From assembly GCF_900116445.1 (NCBI RefSeq), contig NZ_FPBH01000002.1, positions 248,001 to 312,000 of the forward strand: a stretch of 64,000 nt of DNA. Reading direction: 5' to 3'. How positions within the stretch are numbered: the first letter of the stretch is position 1; each line of letters opens with the position of its first letter. The DNA comes from Paraburkholderia aspalathi. Lineage in GTDB: Bacteria > Pseudomonadota > Gammaproteobacteria > Burkholderiales > Burkholderiaceae. This document shows positions 18,710-28,697 of this stretch, piece by piece. The notes under the pieces were generated by a model. It was given only the letters and a program-made list of their open reading frames with translations, did no database searches and was not told the DNA's origin. The translations under genes were made by a program, and so were the position numbers.

Positions 18710-18975
18710 AACGCCTGAACTCGAAACCTGATATTCAGCTTTCCGAATCATCTGTTCAGCAGCGCCTCAGCTGTACGACGCCTGCTCGCACCGTTGAGAG
18801 CTGAATGGCAGTCGGCCTGATCGTGAAACCATAAACAATAGGTAATGGACGACCGCATAAACTTTAACTGTCAGTAATCGTCCTGCGCCTTTATGCTCGA
18901 AGAATGACCCGCCGCCGCAGCTGGACCATACGCGGCATCGGACAAGCGACTTCTCATAGTCATAGGGGCGGCATC

Positions 18976-19953
18976 ATGAAGATCTGTATCTTCGGAGCAG
19001 GAGCGATTGGCGGTTTGATGGGCGTGCAACTGGCGCGTGCCGGCGCGGATGTGAGTTTCGTCGCGCGCGGGGCGCACCTTGCTGCAATGCGCGAACACGG
19101 CGCACGCCTGATCATGGACGGCGAGACGATCAGCACGCCGGTACGCTGCACGTCCGACCCGCGCGAACTCGGTGTGCAAGATTTCGTGATCATCACGCTG
19201 AAGGCGCACTCGCTGCCCGGCGTAGTCGACGCGATGCAACCGCTCCTCGGCAAGCACACGGCCATCGTTACCGGCGTCAACGGCATCCCCTATTGGTACT
19301 TCTATCAGCACGGCGGAAAATTCGCCCGCACGCGCCTCGCCAGCATCGACCCGGACGGCAGCCAATGGACCAAACTCGGACCGGAACGCGCAATTGGCTG
19401 CGTGCTCTATCCCGCCGCGGAAATCGTCGAGCCGGGCGTCATCAAGCATGTGTACGGCAAGAAATTCCCGATCGGCGAGCCGAGCGGCGAACGCACGCCG
19501 CGCATTCAGCAGTTGCACGAGATCATGCAGGCAGCAGGATTCGATGCGCCGATTCGCGACAATATCCGCGACGAAATCTGGCTCAAGCTGTGGGGCAACC
19601 TCTGCTTCAATCCGATCAGCGCATTGACCCACGCCACGCTCGATATCCTCACCAGCGACCCCGGCACGCGTGCGGTATCACGCACGATGATGCTGGAAGC
19701 CAAGCGCATTGCCGATCAGTTCGGCGTGCATTTCCGCGTGGATGTGGAGAAGCGCATCGATGGTGCGGGTGCGGTCGGCGCGCATAAGACCTCGACGCTG
19801 GTCGATCTGGAGAATCGCCGTCCGATGGAGATCGATCCGCTACTGACGGTGGTGCAGGAAATGGGCCGTCTCGTTGCCGAGCCCACGCCGACTATCGATG
19901 TCGTGCTTGCCCTCATCAAGCTGCGCGAACGGATGGCATTGCAGGGCGATTGA
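18976..19953 (+). CDS. Ketopantoate reductase (ApbA/PanE) family oxidoreductase
   Basis: A 325-residue NADPH-dependent reductase. The dinucleotide motif GAGAIGG is at residues 7-13 right after the start, supporting ATG 18976 over one at 18904; GGGG-type purine sequence lies upstream. The C-terminal helical domain has the LKLWGNLCFNPISAL segment with the catalytic lysine/asparagine region of the family. Many paralogues in Burkholderiaceae reduce 2-oxoacids other than ketopantoate, and no other pantothenate gene is near, so I keep the family name only. Confidence 0.85.
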   Translation: MKICIFGAGAIGGLMGVQLARAGADVSFVARGAHLAAMREHGARLIMDGETISTPVRCTSDPRELGVQDFVIITLKAHSLPGVVDAMQPLLGKHTAIVTGVNGIPYWYFYQHGGKFARTRLASIDPDGSQWTKLGPERAIGCVLYPAAEIVEPGVIKHVYGKKFPIGEPSGERTPRIQQLHEIMQAAGFDAPIRDNIRDEIWLKLWGNLCFNPISALTHATLDILTSDPGTRAVSRTMMLEAKRIADQFGVHFRVDVEKRIDGAGAVGAHKTSTLVDLENRRPMEIDPLLTVVQEMGRLVAEPTPTIDVVLALIKLRERMALQGD

Positions 19954-19999
19954 GATTGAGCGCCGGTTGGCGCTTCGACCGACGTCTCACAAGCTTCAG

Positions 20000-20034
20000 A
20001 AAAGGATCGAACGCCACGCGTTCGATCCTTTTTT
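20000..20034. terminator. Strong bidirectional terminator
   Basis: A 15-bp stem (20000-20014 with 20018-20032) closes a 3-nt loop, with A-run before and T-run after, so it works in both directions. It sits between the convergent reductase and aldehyde dehydrogenase genes. Confidence 0.92.
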
Positions 20035-20040
20035 ACATCG

Positions 20041-21495
20041 TTATTGATCAATCGCCAGCCACACCGCCTTGGGCTCAGTGAAGTTTTCAATCGCCACGTC
20101 GCCGTGCTCACGGCCAAAGCCTGAATCGCCGGAACCACCCCAAGGCAAGCGCACATCGGTATAACCGTAGGTGTTGATCCACACGGTGCCCGCTCTCAGG
20201 TCACGCGCCACTCGATGCACGCGACCGATATCCGCACTCCATACGCCGGCTGCGAGGCTATACAACGTACCATTGGCGATACGGATCGCATCGGCTTCGT
20301 CGTTGAAGCGAATCACGCTCGCCACCGGCCCGAAGATCTCCTCCTGCGAAATGCGCATTTCATGTTCGACATTGGCGAACACCGTCGGCTCGACGAAGAA
20401 GCCGCGCTCGCCCACCCGCACGCCGCCGGTCACGAGCGATGCCCCCTCGGCGCGCCCCGTCTCGACATAGCCGAGCACGGTTTTCATCTGCGCCGCGGAA
20501 ATAAGCGGCCCCATCGATGTTTCGCGCGCCGCCGGATCGCCGACCTTGATCGCCTTCGCACGCGCCGCGAGACGCTCGACCACTTCGTCGTAGACGTCGC
20601 GGTGAGCCAGAATGCGCGAGCCGGCCGAACACACCTGGCCGGTGTTGAAGAAAATCCCCGACGCCGCGGCTCGCACCGCATTGTCGAGATTCGCATCCGG
20701 GAAAATCAGGTTCGCCGACTTGCCGCCGAGTTCAAGCGTGACGCGCTTGAAGTTGCTGGCCGCGCCCTGCAGAATGCCACGCCCCACGGAAGGCGAGCCC
20801 GTGAAGGTCACCTTGTCGATGCCGGGATGCGCCACCAGCGCATCGCCGACCACCCGCCCCTTGCCGGTGACGATGTTCAGTACTCCCGGCGGCACACCCG
20901 CTTCGAGCGCGAGCTCACCGAGGCGCAACGCCGTCAGCGGCGTAATCTCCGCAGGCTTGACGATCAGCGTGCAACCGCACGCCAGCGCGGGCGCGATTTT
21001 CCACATGCCGATCATCAGCGGGAAATTCCACGGCACGATCGCGGCGACCACGCCGACCGGTTCGCGCAGCGTGTACGTCAAGGCATCGGGACGCACCGGC
21101 ACCACCTGCCCATTGATCTTGTCGCACCAGCCTGCGTAGTATTCGAGCGTATCGATCGCCGCCGGAATATCCTGGCGCATTACCGCCGAGATGGGTTTGC
21201 CTGCGTCGAGGCTTTCGAGCGCCGCGAGTTCGTCCAGATTCGCGCGCATCAAGCCGGCGAGACGCATCAGTATGCGGCCACGCTCGGCTGCCCGTATGGC
21301 ATTCCACACTTTCAACGCGGCGCGCGCCGCGTGCACCGCGGTGTCGACATCGGCCGCGCTGCCTTGTGCAACCAGCGCAATCGGCTCTTCGGTCGCCGGG
21401 TTGATGTCGACGGAATATTCGCCGGTGCCAGGCGGCAAACGCTTGCCGTCGATCAGCAAATCATGGCGCCTGAGGTCGGTTTCGGTTTCCATCAT
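20041..21495 (-). CDS. NAD(P)-dependent aldehyde dehydrogenase
   Basis: A 484-residue ALDH starting at ATG 21495 (or the adjacent ATG 21492), with AAGGAG just upstream. Catalytic features: Asn157 in PWNF, Glu255 in ELGGKS and nucleophile Cys289 in GQVCSAGSR. Closest in feel to betaine-aldehyde/aminobutyraldehyde-type ALDHs. It oxidises an aldehyde to the acid in the cytoplasm. The start lies inside the 3' end of the LysR gene (35-nt overlap), so the two are probably co-transcribed. Confidence 0.9.
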   Translation of the reverse strand: MMETETDLRRHDLLIDGKRLPPGTGEYSVDINPATEEPIALVAQGSAADVDTAVHAARAALKVWNAIRAAERGRILMRLAGLMRANLDELAALESLDAGKPISAVMRQDIPAAIDTLEYYAGWCDKINGQVVPVRPDALTYTLREPVGVVAAIVPWNFPLMIGMWKIAPALACGCTLIVKPAEITPLTALRLGELALEAGVPPGVLNIVTGKGRVVGDALVAHPGIDKVTFTGSPSVGRGILQGAASNFKRVTLELGGKSANLIFPDANLDNAVRAAASGIFFNTGQVCSAGSRILAHRDVYDEVVERLAARAKAIKVGDPAARETSMGPLISAAQMKTVLGYVETGRAEGASLVTGGVRVGERGFFVEPTVFANVEHEMRISQEEIFGPVASVIRFNDEADAIRIANGTLYSLAAGVWSADIGRVHRVARDLRAGTVWINTYGYTDVRLPWGGSGDSGFGREHGDVAIENFTEPKAVWLAIDQ

Positions 21496-22462
21496 GAAGC
21501 TCCTTGCTTGGGATATTGCGTGGACTGACCGGCAGCGGATCGGCCGGCACCGCCCTGGCGGCAGGCGAAGCCGCACCGGCGAGCGCAGCAAACTGCGCCC
21601 AAGCCGCTGCGGCGTTGGGTCTGAGGGAGCGATTGCGGCGATGCACGAGCAGCGTCGTGAGATTTATCTCGGGAAGTAGCGGCCGGCTCACCAGTGCCGC
21701 GCCGGGCGCGGGCCAATGTCCATCGACGGGTAAAACGCCGACACCAAGATCCAATTCGACCATGCGCGACACTGCCGCAACATGGCCGAGCTCCTGCACA
21801 GGCCGTCGCTTCAGGCCGTGCGTGTTGAAGGCAAGATCAAGCGCGGCGCGCACACCCGCGTCGGCATTCAAGGTGACGAGCGCCCACTCGTGCAATGCAT
21901 GCCATGCGACGCTGGCTTGCCGCGCCAGCGGATGCGCGGGCGGCATCACCACATGCAGCGGCGTTGTGAACACTACTTGCGCGTGCAACTGATCGTTGGC
22001 CAGAGGCTCCGCCACCGAGACCACGCCGAAGTCCACTTCCCCCTGCTCGACGCTCGCGAGCACGCTGCTTTGCGATTGATCTCTGAGGGATACGACGAGT
22101 TCGGGAAACGCTGACGCGCAACGCGCCAGCCCCTGCGCCACCCAGCTCGACGACAACACGGGATTGCTCGCCAGCACGACCACGCCCGTGTGTCCGTCGT
22201 AAGCGGCCCGCTCCTCGCGCAGCGTCAATTCGATTTCATCGAGCAGGCGGCCGATTCTGCGCTCGAGACTCGCGCCGGCATGAGTCAGTTCTACTTGCCG
22301 CGTGGTGCGGTCGAACAGCTTCAATTCAACGGCGTCTTCAAGTTCGCGCACACAACGGCTCACCGCCGACTGCGTCAGATCGAACTCGCGCGCCGCGCGC
22401 GTAAAACTCCGTTCACGCGCGACGGCGACAAATACCTTGAGTTGCTGCAACGAAACATTCAT
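21461..22462 (-). CDS. LysR family transcriptional regulator
   Basis: A 333-residue LysR protein. The HTH spans residues 1-60 (FTRAAREFDLTQSAVSRCVRELE) and the effector domain runs from about 90 to 300. The last 30 residues are Ala/Pro-rich and run through the start of the downstream ALDH, so the end may be poorly conserved. Same strand as, and overlapping, the ALDH gene it probably controls. This is unusual, since LysR genes are mostly divergent from their targets. Confidence 0.88.
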   Translation of the reverse strand: MNVSLQQLKVFVAVARERSFTRAAREFDLTQSAVSRCVRELEDAVELKLFDRTTRQVELTHAGASLERRIGRLLDEIELTLREERAAYDGHTGVVVLASNPVLSSSWVAQGLARCASAFPELVVSLRDQSQSSVLASVEQGEVDFGVVSVAEPLANDQLHAQVVFTTPLHVVMPPAHPLARQASVAWHALHEWALVTLNADAGVRAALDLAFNTHGLKRRPVQELGHVAAVSRMVELDLGVGVLPVDGHWPAPGAALVSRPLLPEINLTTLLVHRRNRSLRPNAAAAWAQFAALAGAASPAARAVPADPLPVSPRNIPSKELHDGNRNRPQAP

Positions 22463-22492
22463 AACGTTACTGCCGGGTGTAGATGGGTCACC

Positions 22493-23833
22493 CTATTCCC
22501 CCGATTGCTCAGGCCAATGGCTAAGCCGCGAGGCCTTACTGCCGGCAACGGCCAGCACGCCCTGGGGCTCATTGTGCGCTTCGATCCAGCGTGAACGCAT
22601 GGGCGCAAGAATGAACTTCGCCGAGATGCCCGCGGCAATCGTGACGACGGCGGACACGATAAAGACGAGACTCCAGCCACCTGTCGCCGACAGCACCGAA
22701 GCAATCGGCACCAGCAGCGAGGCCGTGCCCTTCGCGGTGTACAGCGTGCCCGCATTGGCCGCCGCATATTTGCTGCCGAAGGTATCGGCGCAAATCGCGG
22801 GGAAGATCGAGAAAATTTCACCCCAGAACAGGAAGATCAACGCGGCGAACGTCATGAACGCATACGGGTTGGTGCCGTACTGCATGAGACCGAGCAATGC
22901 GAGACCCTCGCCGATGAAGATCACGAACATCGTGTTCTCACGGCCGAGTTTGTCGGAGATGAAACCACACAGCGGACGGGTAAAGCCGTTGCAGATATTG
23001 TCGATGGAAAGCGTGGCCGTGAGCAGCGGCAGGGTCATACCGAAGATCGTCATCGGAATGCGTGCGAGCCCCCAGTCTTTGGCGATCGGACCGATTTGCG
23101 CGGTCGCCATCAGGCCGCCCGCCGCCACCGCGACAAACGATACGTAGATCACCCAGAACACCGGCGTCTTGATCATCTGGCCCGGCGTGTAGTCGACCTT
23201 GGTGACCGCGAACTTCTTCTTCGGTGCGGCTTGCTGGCGCAAGTTCGGTTTCTTCAACAGCAGCGCAAGCAAAAGTATGCTGACGCCCTGCAGGATGCCG
23301 AAGAAAAAGAAGGTGTGCTCGTAGCCCGAGCGCGTGATCATGTTGGCGATCGGAATGACCGTGACGGCAGCACCCGCGCCAAAACCTGCAGCCGTCAAAC
23401 CGGCCGCAAGACCCCGGCGATCCGGAAACCATTTCAACGCGTTGCCGACACAGGTACCGTACACGCCGCCTGCGCCGATCCCGGCAATGACCGCTGACAC
23501 ATACAGCATCGGCAAGGTCGTCGCATACGAATTCATCACCCACGCGATGCCGGCGCATACCGCGCCGCCTGCGACCACCGGGCGTGGTCCGAATTTGTCG
23601 ACCAGCCAGCCCTCCACCGGCACGAGCCACGTTTCTGTGAGAATGAAAATAGCGAATGCGAGCTGAATGGATGCTTCACCCCAGTGATGCCGCGAATTCA
23701 TCGGCGTGACGAACAACGTCCATGCGTATTGCAGATTGGCTACCAATGCCATGCACATCATGCCGATGACGAGCTGCCACCAGCGGTTCGCCCAGAATAC
23801 GCGAGTCGTGGTCTGTCGAGTGATATCGTCCAT
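22493..23833 (-). CDS. OFA-family MFS carrier (oxalate/formate antiporter type)
   Basis: A 446-residue, 12-segment inner-membrane carrier. The N-terminal helix pattern (NLQYAWTLFVTPM), GPRP loop and WFPDRRGLAAGL after helix 4 are typical of the OFA group. GGAGAC precedes the ATG. A LysR gene is divergent across 385 nt and probably regulates it. Unlike the second OFA carrier at 31855, no small partner ORF follows. Substrate by family: a dicarboxylate or monocarboxylate such as oxalate or formate. Confidence 0.87.
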   Translation of the reverse strand: MDDITRQTTTRVFWANRWWQLVIGMMCMALVANLQYAWTLFVTPMNSRHHWGEASIQLAFAIFILTETWLVPVEGWLVDKFGPRPVVAGGAVCAGIAWVMNSYATTLPMLYVSAVIAGIGAGGVYGTCVGNALKWFPDRRGLAAGLTAAGFGAGAAVTVIPIANMITRSGYEHTFFFFGILQGVSILLLALLLKKPNLRQQAAPKKKFAVTKVDYTPGQMIKTPVFWVIYVSFVAVAAGGLMATAQIGPIAKDWGLARIPMTIFGMTLPLLTATLSIDNICNGFTRPLCGFISDKLGRENTMFVIFIGEGLALLGLMQYGTNPYAFMTFAALIFLFWGEIFSIFPAICADTFGSKYAAANAGTLYTAKGTASLLVPIASVLSATGGWSLVFIVSAVVTIAAGISAKFILAPMRSRWIEAHNEPQGVLAVAGSKASRLSHWPEQSGE

Positions 23834-24218
23834 GAGCCTTGTCTCCGCTATTTATTGAGTGCGGCCGGCCATCACGCCGCACTGTATGCGTCTCACCTTA
23901 TGCTTATGACCCGGACAGCCTTGCCATTCGGGAATATTTAATATTTGCGTCTTTAATTCGAATTCTTTAAGGGCTGCTCCTGCCTGAATCACCGTTTTTC
24001 AGACGATTTCTTTATTCCGATCAATTAAGTATCGACACTGCATCGGCGCTTCGCCGCTTCCCTTGCTACGCCTCAAATACAAGCGTTAACCCGAGTACCG
24101 CATCAAGCACAACGCCGACAATTCCGCTTCTTATACAGCCCCATGCTAGGGTCATTGCTGAATAACTAATAATTAAAGTTTGTTATTATGTCGATTCATA
24201 TTTGCTTATACATCGGCC
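23834..24218. other. 385-nt divergent control region
   Basis: No gene seen. It holds the promoters of the leftward MFS gene and the rightward LysR gene, and an A+T-rich inverted repeat at 24162-24188. Confidence 0.6.
24162..24188. promoter_or_regulatory. Candidate LysR operator
   Basis: ATAAC (24162-24166) and GTTAT (24182-24186) form an inverted pair, as do TAATAA (24167-24172) and TTATTA (24183-24188). They lie 31-57 nt before the LysR start and fit the T-N11-A style of LysR sites loosely. The site could serve both divergent genes. Confidence 0.4.
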
Positions 24219-25166
24219 ATGACGATGCGCAATGCCACTCTGCGGCAATTGAAGGTCTTTGAAACGGTAGCGCGCCACCTCAGCTTCTCGCGCGCCGCGG
24301 AAGAATTGCATCTGACGCAGCCTGCCGTCTCCACTCAGGTGAGGCAACTTGAGGAGCACGCAGGGCTGCCGCTGTTCGAACAGCTCGGCAAAAAAATCTA
24401 TCTGACGCCGGCCGGCACCGAGATGCTTCACTACAGCCGCGCGATCATTCAGCAGTTCCACGAAGTCGACGAGGCGATGAGTCAGCTGAAGGGTGTCTCC
24501 GGCGGCAAGCTGAATGTCGCGGTGATCAGCGCCGGCGACTACTTTTTCCCGCGCCTGCTCGCTGAATTCACGCGGCGTTACGCGGGCGTCGTGCTGAATC
24601 TCGCCGTGCACAATCGCGCAGAACTGCTGCATCAGCTCGCGACCAACCAGACCGATCTCGCCGTGATGGTGCGGCCGCCGCACGAGACCGACGCGACCAA
24701 CGAACCGTTCGCGCCGCACCCTTACGTGATCGTGGCGGCGCCTACGCATCCGCTCGCGCACAAACGCAACATCAAGATGAGCCAGTTGGCGAGTGAGGCC
24801 TTCATCGTGCGCGAACGCGGCTCGGATACCTGGAATTCGATGGAAGAAGGCTTCGCCGGCCGTCTCGCCAACCTGAAGATCGCGATGGAGATCAAGAGCA
24901 CCGAAACGATCAAGCAGGCGGTGATCGCCGGCATGGGCATCGCGTTCCTGTCCGCGCATACGATCAGTCTCGAGTTGCAGCTCGGCCATCTGGTCGTGCT
25001 CGATGTGGAAAGCTTTCCGGTCATGCTCAACTGGTACGTCGTGCATCGCAAGAACAAGCGCCTGCCGCCGGTTGCGGTCGCCTTCAAACGCTTCCTGATG
25101 GAGGAAGGCGCGGGTCTCATCGAGAAGATTACGCGCGTGAAGGAATTGAGCGTCTATAAGCAGTAG
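24219..25166 (+). CDS. LysR family regulator, CbbR-like
   Basis: A 315-residue regulator starting at ATG 24219 (a second ATG at 24225 is also possible). HTH at residues 5-62 (FSRAAEELHLTQPAVSTQVRQLEEH) and an effector-binding domain from about 90. The N-terminal sequence resembles CbbR-type LysR proteins, but no RuBisCO or other Calvin-cycle gene is near. It is divergent from the OFA-type MFS gene, its most likely target. Confidence 0.9.
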   Translation: MTMRNATLRQLKVFETVARHLSFSRAAEELHLTQPAVSTQVRQLEEHAGLPLFEQLGKKIYLTPAGTEMLHYSRAIIQQFHEVDEAMSQLKGVSGGKLNVAVISAGDYFFPRLLAEFTRRYAGVVLNLAVHNRAELLHQLATNQTDLAVMVRPPHETDATNEPFAPHPYVIVAAPTHPLAHKRNIKMSQLASEAFIVRERGSDTWNSMEEGFAGRLANLKIAMEIKSTETIKQAVIAGMGIAFLSAHTISLELQLGHLVVLDVESFPVMLNWYVVHRKNKRLPPVAVAFKRFLMEEGAGLIEKITRVKELSVYKQ

Positions 25167-25262
25167 GCTATGGAAAGCCAATGAAACTTTAACTATTGCG
25201 GATTGATCAGTATCCCTATGCTGCAAGTGAGTTCCCTTACTTGTCAGCCTAGGAGGCCGATC

Positions 25263-25568
25263 ATGAACCACGCTGCGGTTGAGTCTCACGCCAGCACACG
25301 TACTGCACGCGCCACCGCGAACAATCCGGACGACGCCCATCTGAGCGCGTTCAACGCGGCCTTCAGCGACCTTGGCCTGCGGTTCCGCTGGGACCAGGCC
25401 ACACTCGATGTGCTGAAGGAATTCAACAGCGAAGCGGCGCGCGTCACCGCCTACATCGAGCGGTTTCACGCGCATCTTCACAGCGCATACGACGCCGATT
25501 TTCTTGCCCAGATGATTCTGAGCAAGAAAGCCAGGTACTACAGCGAATTCGCGGCTGCCGGCGAATAA
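25263..25568 (+). CDS. Hypothetical protein, 101 aa
   Basis: Start at ATG 25263, with AGGAGG at ideal distance (upstream in-frame ATGs have none). The protein is soluble and helical, with a central part (FSDLGLRFRWDQATLDVL) that looks like a folded domain and histidines in YIERFHAHLHSAYD. No family recognised. It follows the LysR gene by 96 nt and converges on the small membrane protein gene. Confidence 0.65.
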   Translation: MNHAAVESHASTRTARATANNPDDAHLSAFNAAFSDLGLRFRWDQATLDVLKEFNSEAARVTAYIERFHAHLHSAYDADFLAQMILSKKARYYSEFAAAGE

Positions 25569-25627
25569 GGGCTTCGGCGGGACGATTCCGCCGTTCGCCC
25601 TGCTCGCCGTCCGGCGCATCGGTGTAT

Positions 25628-26275
25628 TCATCTTTGACGGCACATTGCACGGTGGGTGGCGCGTTGGCGGACAGACCCGCGCTTTTGTACGCCCACCGTC
25701 CCAGTGTTATGCCAGCCACGACGATGCCGGTATGCTGCCGCGCGCACCATGCCGGGCGTTATCTCGCGCAGCGCCCACACCTGCTCTTCGCCGCCGTGCC
25801 ATTCGATGCGCGCCAACAACCCGCGCCGCTCCAGTGCAAATCCATCGCAACGTCCGGCAAACGCATGACAGTGTGAATCGCGAACGTTCGTCGAGTACTC
25901 GCGGCTGGTCATCAGATGCGTGCCTAGCGCAACGGCCAGCACGCTCATCGCAAGCAGCGCGGCGAGTCCGAATGGCTGCGCCTGTTCCGTGACGAAGCCG
26001 TAGCCGAGCCAGCCACACAGTAAAAGCGCCAGGACGTTGACAATGCCATGCCCCGGACGCGCGACTGTACTCAGGTCCAGCACGCCACGCAGTTTGCAGA
26101 ATGCGATGGCGGAGGTGGCGAAAACCAGCGCACCGATAAAGACCGCGGCATAGAGCTCGATACGCTCGACATTCGCCTGCGCCGCCGCCGACAGGTAGCA
26201 CGCAAACCCGCCCACCATAACGGCGAGCCCCGTGCCACTGCCGAGCAACGCAACGAGCCGCGGCCGTCGCGTCAT
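25628..26275 (-). CDS. Hypothetical membrane protein coupled to the FAH gene
   Basis: 215 residues. Four hydrophobic segments (about 8-30, 41-61, 78-96, 103-122) are followed by a 90-residue hydrophilic, cysteine- and arginine-rich tail without clear fold. The ATG overlaps the stop of the FAH-family gene by 4 nt, which supports translation. Function unknown; the tail may be partly degenerate. Confidence 0.55.
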   Translation of the reverse strand: MTRRPRLVALLGSGTGLAVMVGGFACYLSAAAQANVERIELYAAVFIGALVFATSAIAFCKLRGVLDLSTVARPGHGIVNVLALLLCGWLGYGFVTEQAQPFGLAALLAMSVLAVALGTHLMTSREYSTNVRDSHCHAFAGRCDGFALERRGLLARIEWHGGEEQVWALREITPGMVRAAAYRHRRGWHNTGTVGVQKRGSVRQRATHRAMCRQR

Positions 26276-27057
26276 AGCGCCAGCTCACACACAGTGGTCA
26301 AGGTATTGCTCAATGTGCCGATCCCTTCGATTGAGATCGTCACGGTTGCGCCGTCCTTGATCGAGCCGACGCCGACCGACGTGCCGCACGCAATCACATC
26401 ACCCGGTTCGAGCGTCAGGTCCTGTGAAATCAGACTCACCTGCTCGGCAGGTGAAAACACCATATCGGCAAGCGGATAGTTCTGCCGCTCCACCCCGTCG
26501 AGCATCGTCACGAGGCGTGCCGCGTGCCAGTCGAAACCGGAGACGATCGAGGGTCCAATACAGCAGAACGTATCGAAGCCCTTCGCACGGCACCATTGCG
26601 GGAAGTGCGGATTCTCGTTCAGCAGATCGGCGGCGGTCACATCGTTGACCAGCGTGTAGCCGAAGATCGATTCCGCAGCCTCTTCGATATTCGCGTCGCG
26701 GCAGCGCCGCCCAATCACGATACCGAGTTCGCCTTCGTAGACGATCTTGCCAGCGTAACTGAGCGGCCGACGGATCGATTCACCTGAACCGATCACCGAC
26801 CCCGCCGGCTTCAACAAAAATAGCGGGTGCGCCGGCACGGGCTTGTCGAGCTTCGCCGCGAGCGCGTGAAAGTTATTCCACAACGCGACGATCTTGCCGG
26901 GCGCACAAGGCGCGAGCGGCGTAAGCGCACGTGTCGACAACACCGCACCGGTCGGCACCGGTTGATCGAGACTTTCGTACTCGTGTAAATAACCGCCTTC
27001 CACCCGGCCGAACACGACACCACCGTCGCTCGACATGAAACGCATCCACGTATCCAT
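26272..27057 (-). CDS. Fumarylacetoacetate hydrolase (FAH) family protein
   Basis: A 261-residue FAH-fold enzyme. Metal ligands of the family are visible as the YEGELGIVIG segment and the later NDVTAAD. Members hydrolyse or decarboxylate beta-diketones and 2-oxo acids (fumarylpyruvate, oxaloacetate). AAGGAG precedes the ATG, 18 nt after the frc stop, so frc, this gene and the membrane protein form one operon. The substrate is not evident; oxaloacetate decarboxylation or acylpyruvate hydrolysis would both fit acid metabolism. Confidence 0.85.
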   Translation of the reverse strand: MDTWMRFMSSDGGVVFGRVEGGYLHEYESLDQPVPTGAVLSTRALTPLAPCAPGKIVALWNNFHALAAKLDKPVPAHPLFLLKPAGSVIGSGESIRRPLSYAGKIVYEGELGIVIGRRCRDANIEEAAESIFGYTLVNDVTAADLLNENPHFPQWCRAKGFDTFCCIGPSIVSGFDWHAARLVTMLDGVERQNYPLADMVFSPAEQVSLISQDLTLEPGDVIACGTSVGVGSIKDGATVTISIEGIGTLSNTLTTVCELAL

Positions 27058-27075
27058 ACATCGCTCCTTGAACTC

Positions 27076-28323
27076 TCAAATCGCGCCGGCGGTCCGCAAT
27101 GCGCTGATCTGCTCGGGCGAGTAGCCGAGTTCAGTCATCACCTCGTCGGTATGCTCGCCCAGCAGCGGCGAGCGCGTAACTTCGGTCGGACTGTCCGACA
27201 GTTTGATAGGATTACCAACCGTCAGATATTTACCGCGGGTCGGATGATCCACTTCGACAATCGTGCCGGTCTTGCGCAGCGACGGCTCTTCGGCGATTTC
27301 CTTCATCGAGAGAATCGGCCCGCAAGGAATGTCGTATTTGTTGAGGATCTGCATGGCCTCGAACTTGGTCTTGGTCATGGTCCAGCGCTCGATCTCGGCA
27401 AAGATATCCTTCAGATGCGGCAAGCGCGCGGCAGGCGTCGCGTAGTTCGGATCGGTGGCCCATTCTTCCTTGCCGATCACGTTGCAGATCTTCGCCCACA
27501 CTGGCGCCTGCGTGATGAAGTAGATATACGCATTCGGATCCGTCTCCCAGCCCTTGCACTTCAGAATCCAGCCAGGCTGGCCGCCGCCCGAAGCATTCCC
27601 TGCGCGCGGCACCGCTTCACCGAACGTTCCGTTCGGATATTGCGGATACTCTTTCATCGTGCCGGTGCGTTCGAGCCGCTGCTGATCGCGCAGCTTCACG
27701 CGGCACAGGTTGAGCACGCCGTCCTGCATCGCGGCGAGCACCTTCTGGCCGCGCCCGGTTAGCGTGCGCTGATACAGCGCCGTGACAATGCCGAGCGCCA
27801 GATGCAAACCGGTGCCGCTGTCGCCGATCTGCGCGCCGCTCACCACCGGCGGGCCATCGTCGAAACCGGTGGTCGAGGCCGCGCCGCCCGCGCATTGCGC
27901 GACGTTCTCGTAGACCTTGCAGTCCTCGTAAGGACCCGGGCCAAAGCCCTTCACGGAGGCCACGATCATGCGCGGGTTCAACTCCTGAATCCGCTCCCAC
28001 GTGAAGCCCATCCGGTCCAGTGCGCCCGGGGCGAAATTCTCCACCAGCACGTCGCACTTCTGGATCAGCGCCTCGAGCACCAGCTTGCCTTCCGGGTTCT
28101 TGGTATCGATCGTGACCGAGCGCTTGTTGTGATTGAGCATCGTGAAGTACAAGCTGTCCACGTCGGGAATGTCCCGCAGTTGTTCGCGCGTGATGTCGCC
28201 GGCGCCGGCCCGCTCCACCTTGATCACGTCCGCGCCGAACCACGCGAGCAACTGCGTGCAAGTCGGACCCGATTGCACATGCGTGAAATCGAGAATGCGC
28301 ACGCCGTCGAGTGCTTTGCTCAT
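27076..28323 (-). CDS. frc: Formyl-CoA:oxalate CoA-transferase
   Basis: A 415-residue class III CoA-transferase. ATG 28323 with AGGAGA upstream; an earlier in-frame ATG at 28362 lacks support. The whole length follows Oxalobacter Frc: FTHVQSGP with Gln17, the catalytic Asp168 in QIGDSGTG, and the glycine loop [11 protein letters not shown]. It transfers CoA from formyl-CoA to oxalate. Its usual partner oxc (oxalyl-CoA decarboxylase) is absent from the window; an FAH-family gene sits directly downstream instead. Two GntR-type palindromes lie upstream. Confidence 0.9.
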   Translation of the reverse strand: MSKALDGVRILDFTHVQSGPTCTQLLAWFGADVIKVERAGAGDITREQLRDIPDVDSLYFTMLNHNKRSVTIDTKNPEGKLVLEALIQKCDVLVENFAPGALDRMGFTWERIQELNPRMIVASVKGFGPGPYEDCKVYENVAQCAGGAASTTGFDDGPPVVSGAQIGDSGTGLHLALGIVTALYQRTLTGRGQKVLAAMQDGVLNLCRVKLRDQQRLERTGTMKEYPQYPNGTFGEAVPRAGNASGGGQPGWILKCKGWETDPNAYIYFITQAPVWAKICNVIGKEEWATDPNYATPAARLPHLKDIFAEIERWTMTKTKFEAMQILNKYDIPCGPILSMKEIAEEPSLRKTGTIVEVDHPTRGKYLTVGNPIKLSDSPTEVTRSPLLGEHTDEVMTELGYSPEQISALRTAGAI

Positions 28324-28436
28324 GTCAAGTCTCCTGTCCTGATCAGTCTCAGTTGTGTGCAACGGTTATCGACCGACGCGCCTGCTTCGATAACGTCCGC
28401 TCCAGCGGATGTCCGGTTAGCCCCGGTACATACGGT

Positions 28437-28452
28437 ATGTGATATATCACAT
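28437..28452. promoter_or_regulatory. Palindrome upstream of frc, candidate GntR operator
   Basis: ATGTGATATATCACAT is a perfect 16-bp palindrome 114 nt before the frc start. A close copy is at 28594-28609 and a weaker one at 29780-29795. The adjacent GntR/FCD regulator is the obvious candidate to bind. Confidence 0.55.
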
Positions 28453-28593
28453 TCAATCAAGCGCGGTCTCAAAATGCGGCTGCTGCGGGATTTCTGCTCT
28501 GAATGCTTGTCAGGCCTACGTTTCAACGAGATGAAGCCGCGCCGGTCTGCTCGATTCGAGGGAAAACACCGAGATGTCGCTTGCCTCGATCGC

Positions 28594-28609
28594 CTTTGAT
28601 ATATCACAT
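28594..28609. promoter_or_regulatory. Second copy of the GntR-type palindrome
   Basis: CTTTGATATATCACAT matches the first site at 14 of 16 positions, including the TGATATATCA core. It lies 271 nt before frc. The stretch 28324-28697 contains these two sites and no gene. Confidence 0.5.
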
Positions 28610-28697
28610 ACTACATTTCAGTCACCGTCAAGCCGGGCTTAACCCCACCCACTGCGAGGCGACGACTAGAGAGGAAAGAAATGGATCGAAAACGCAA

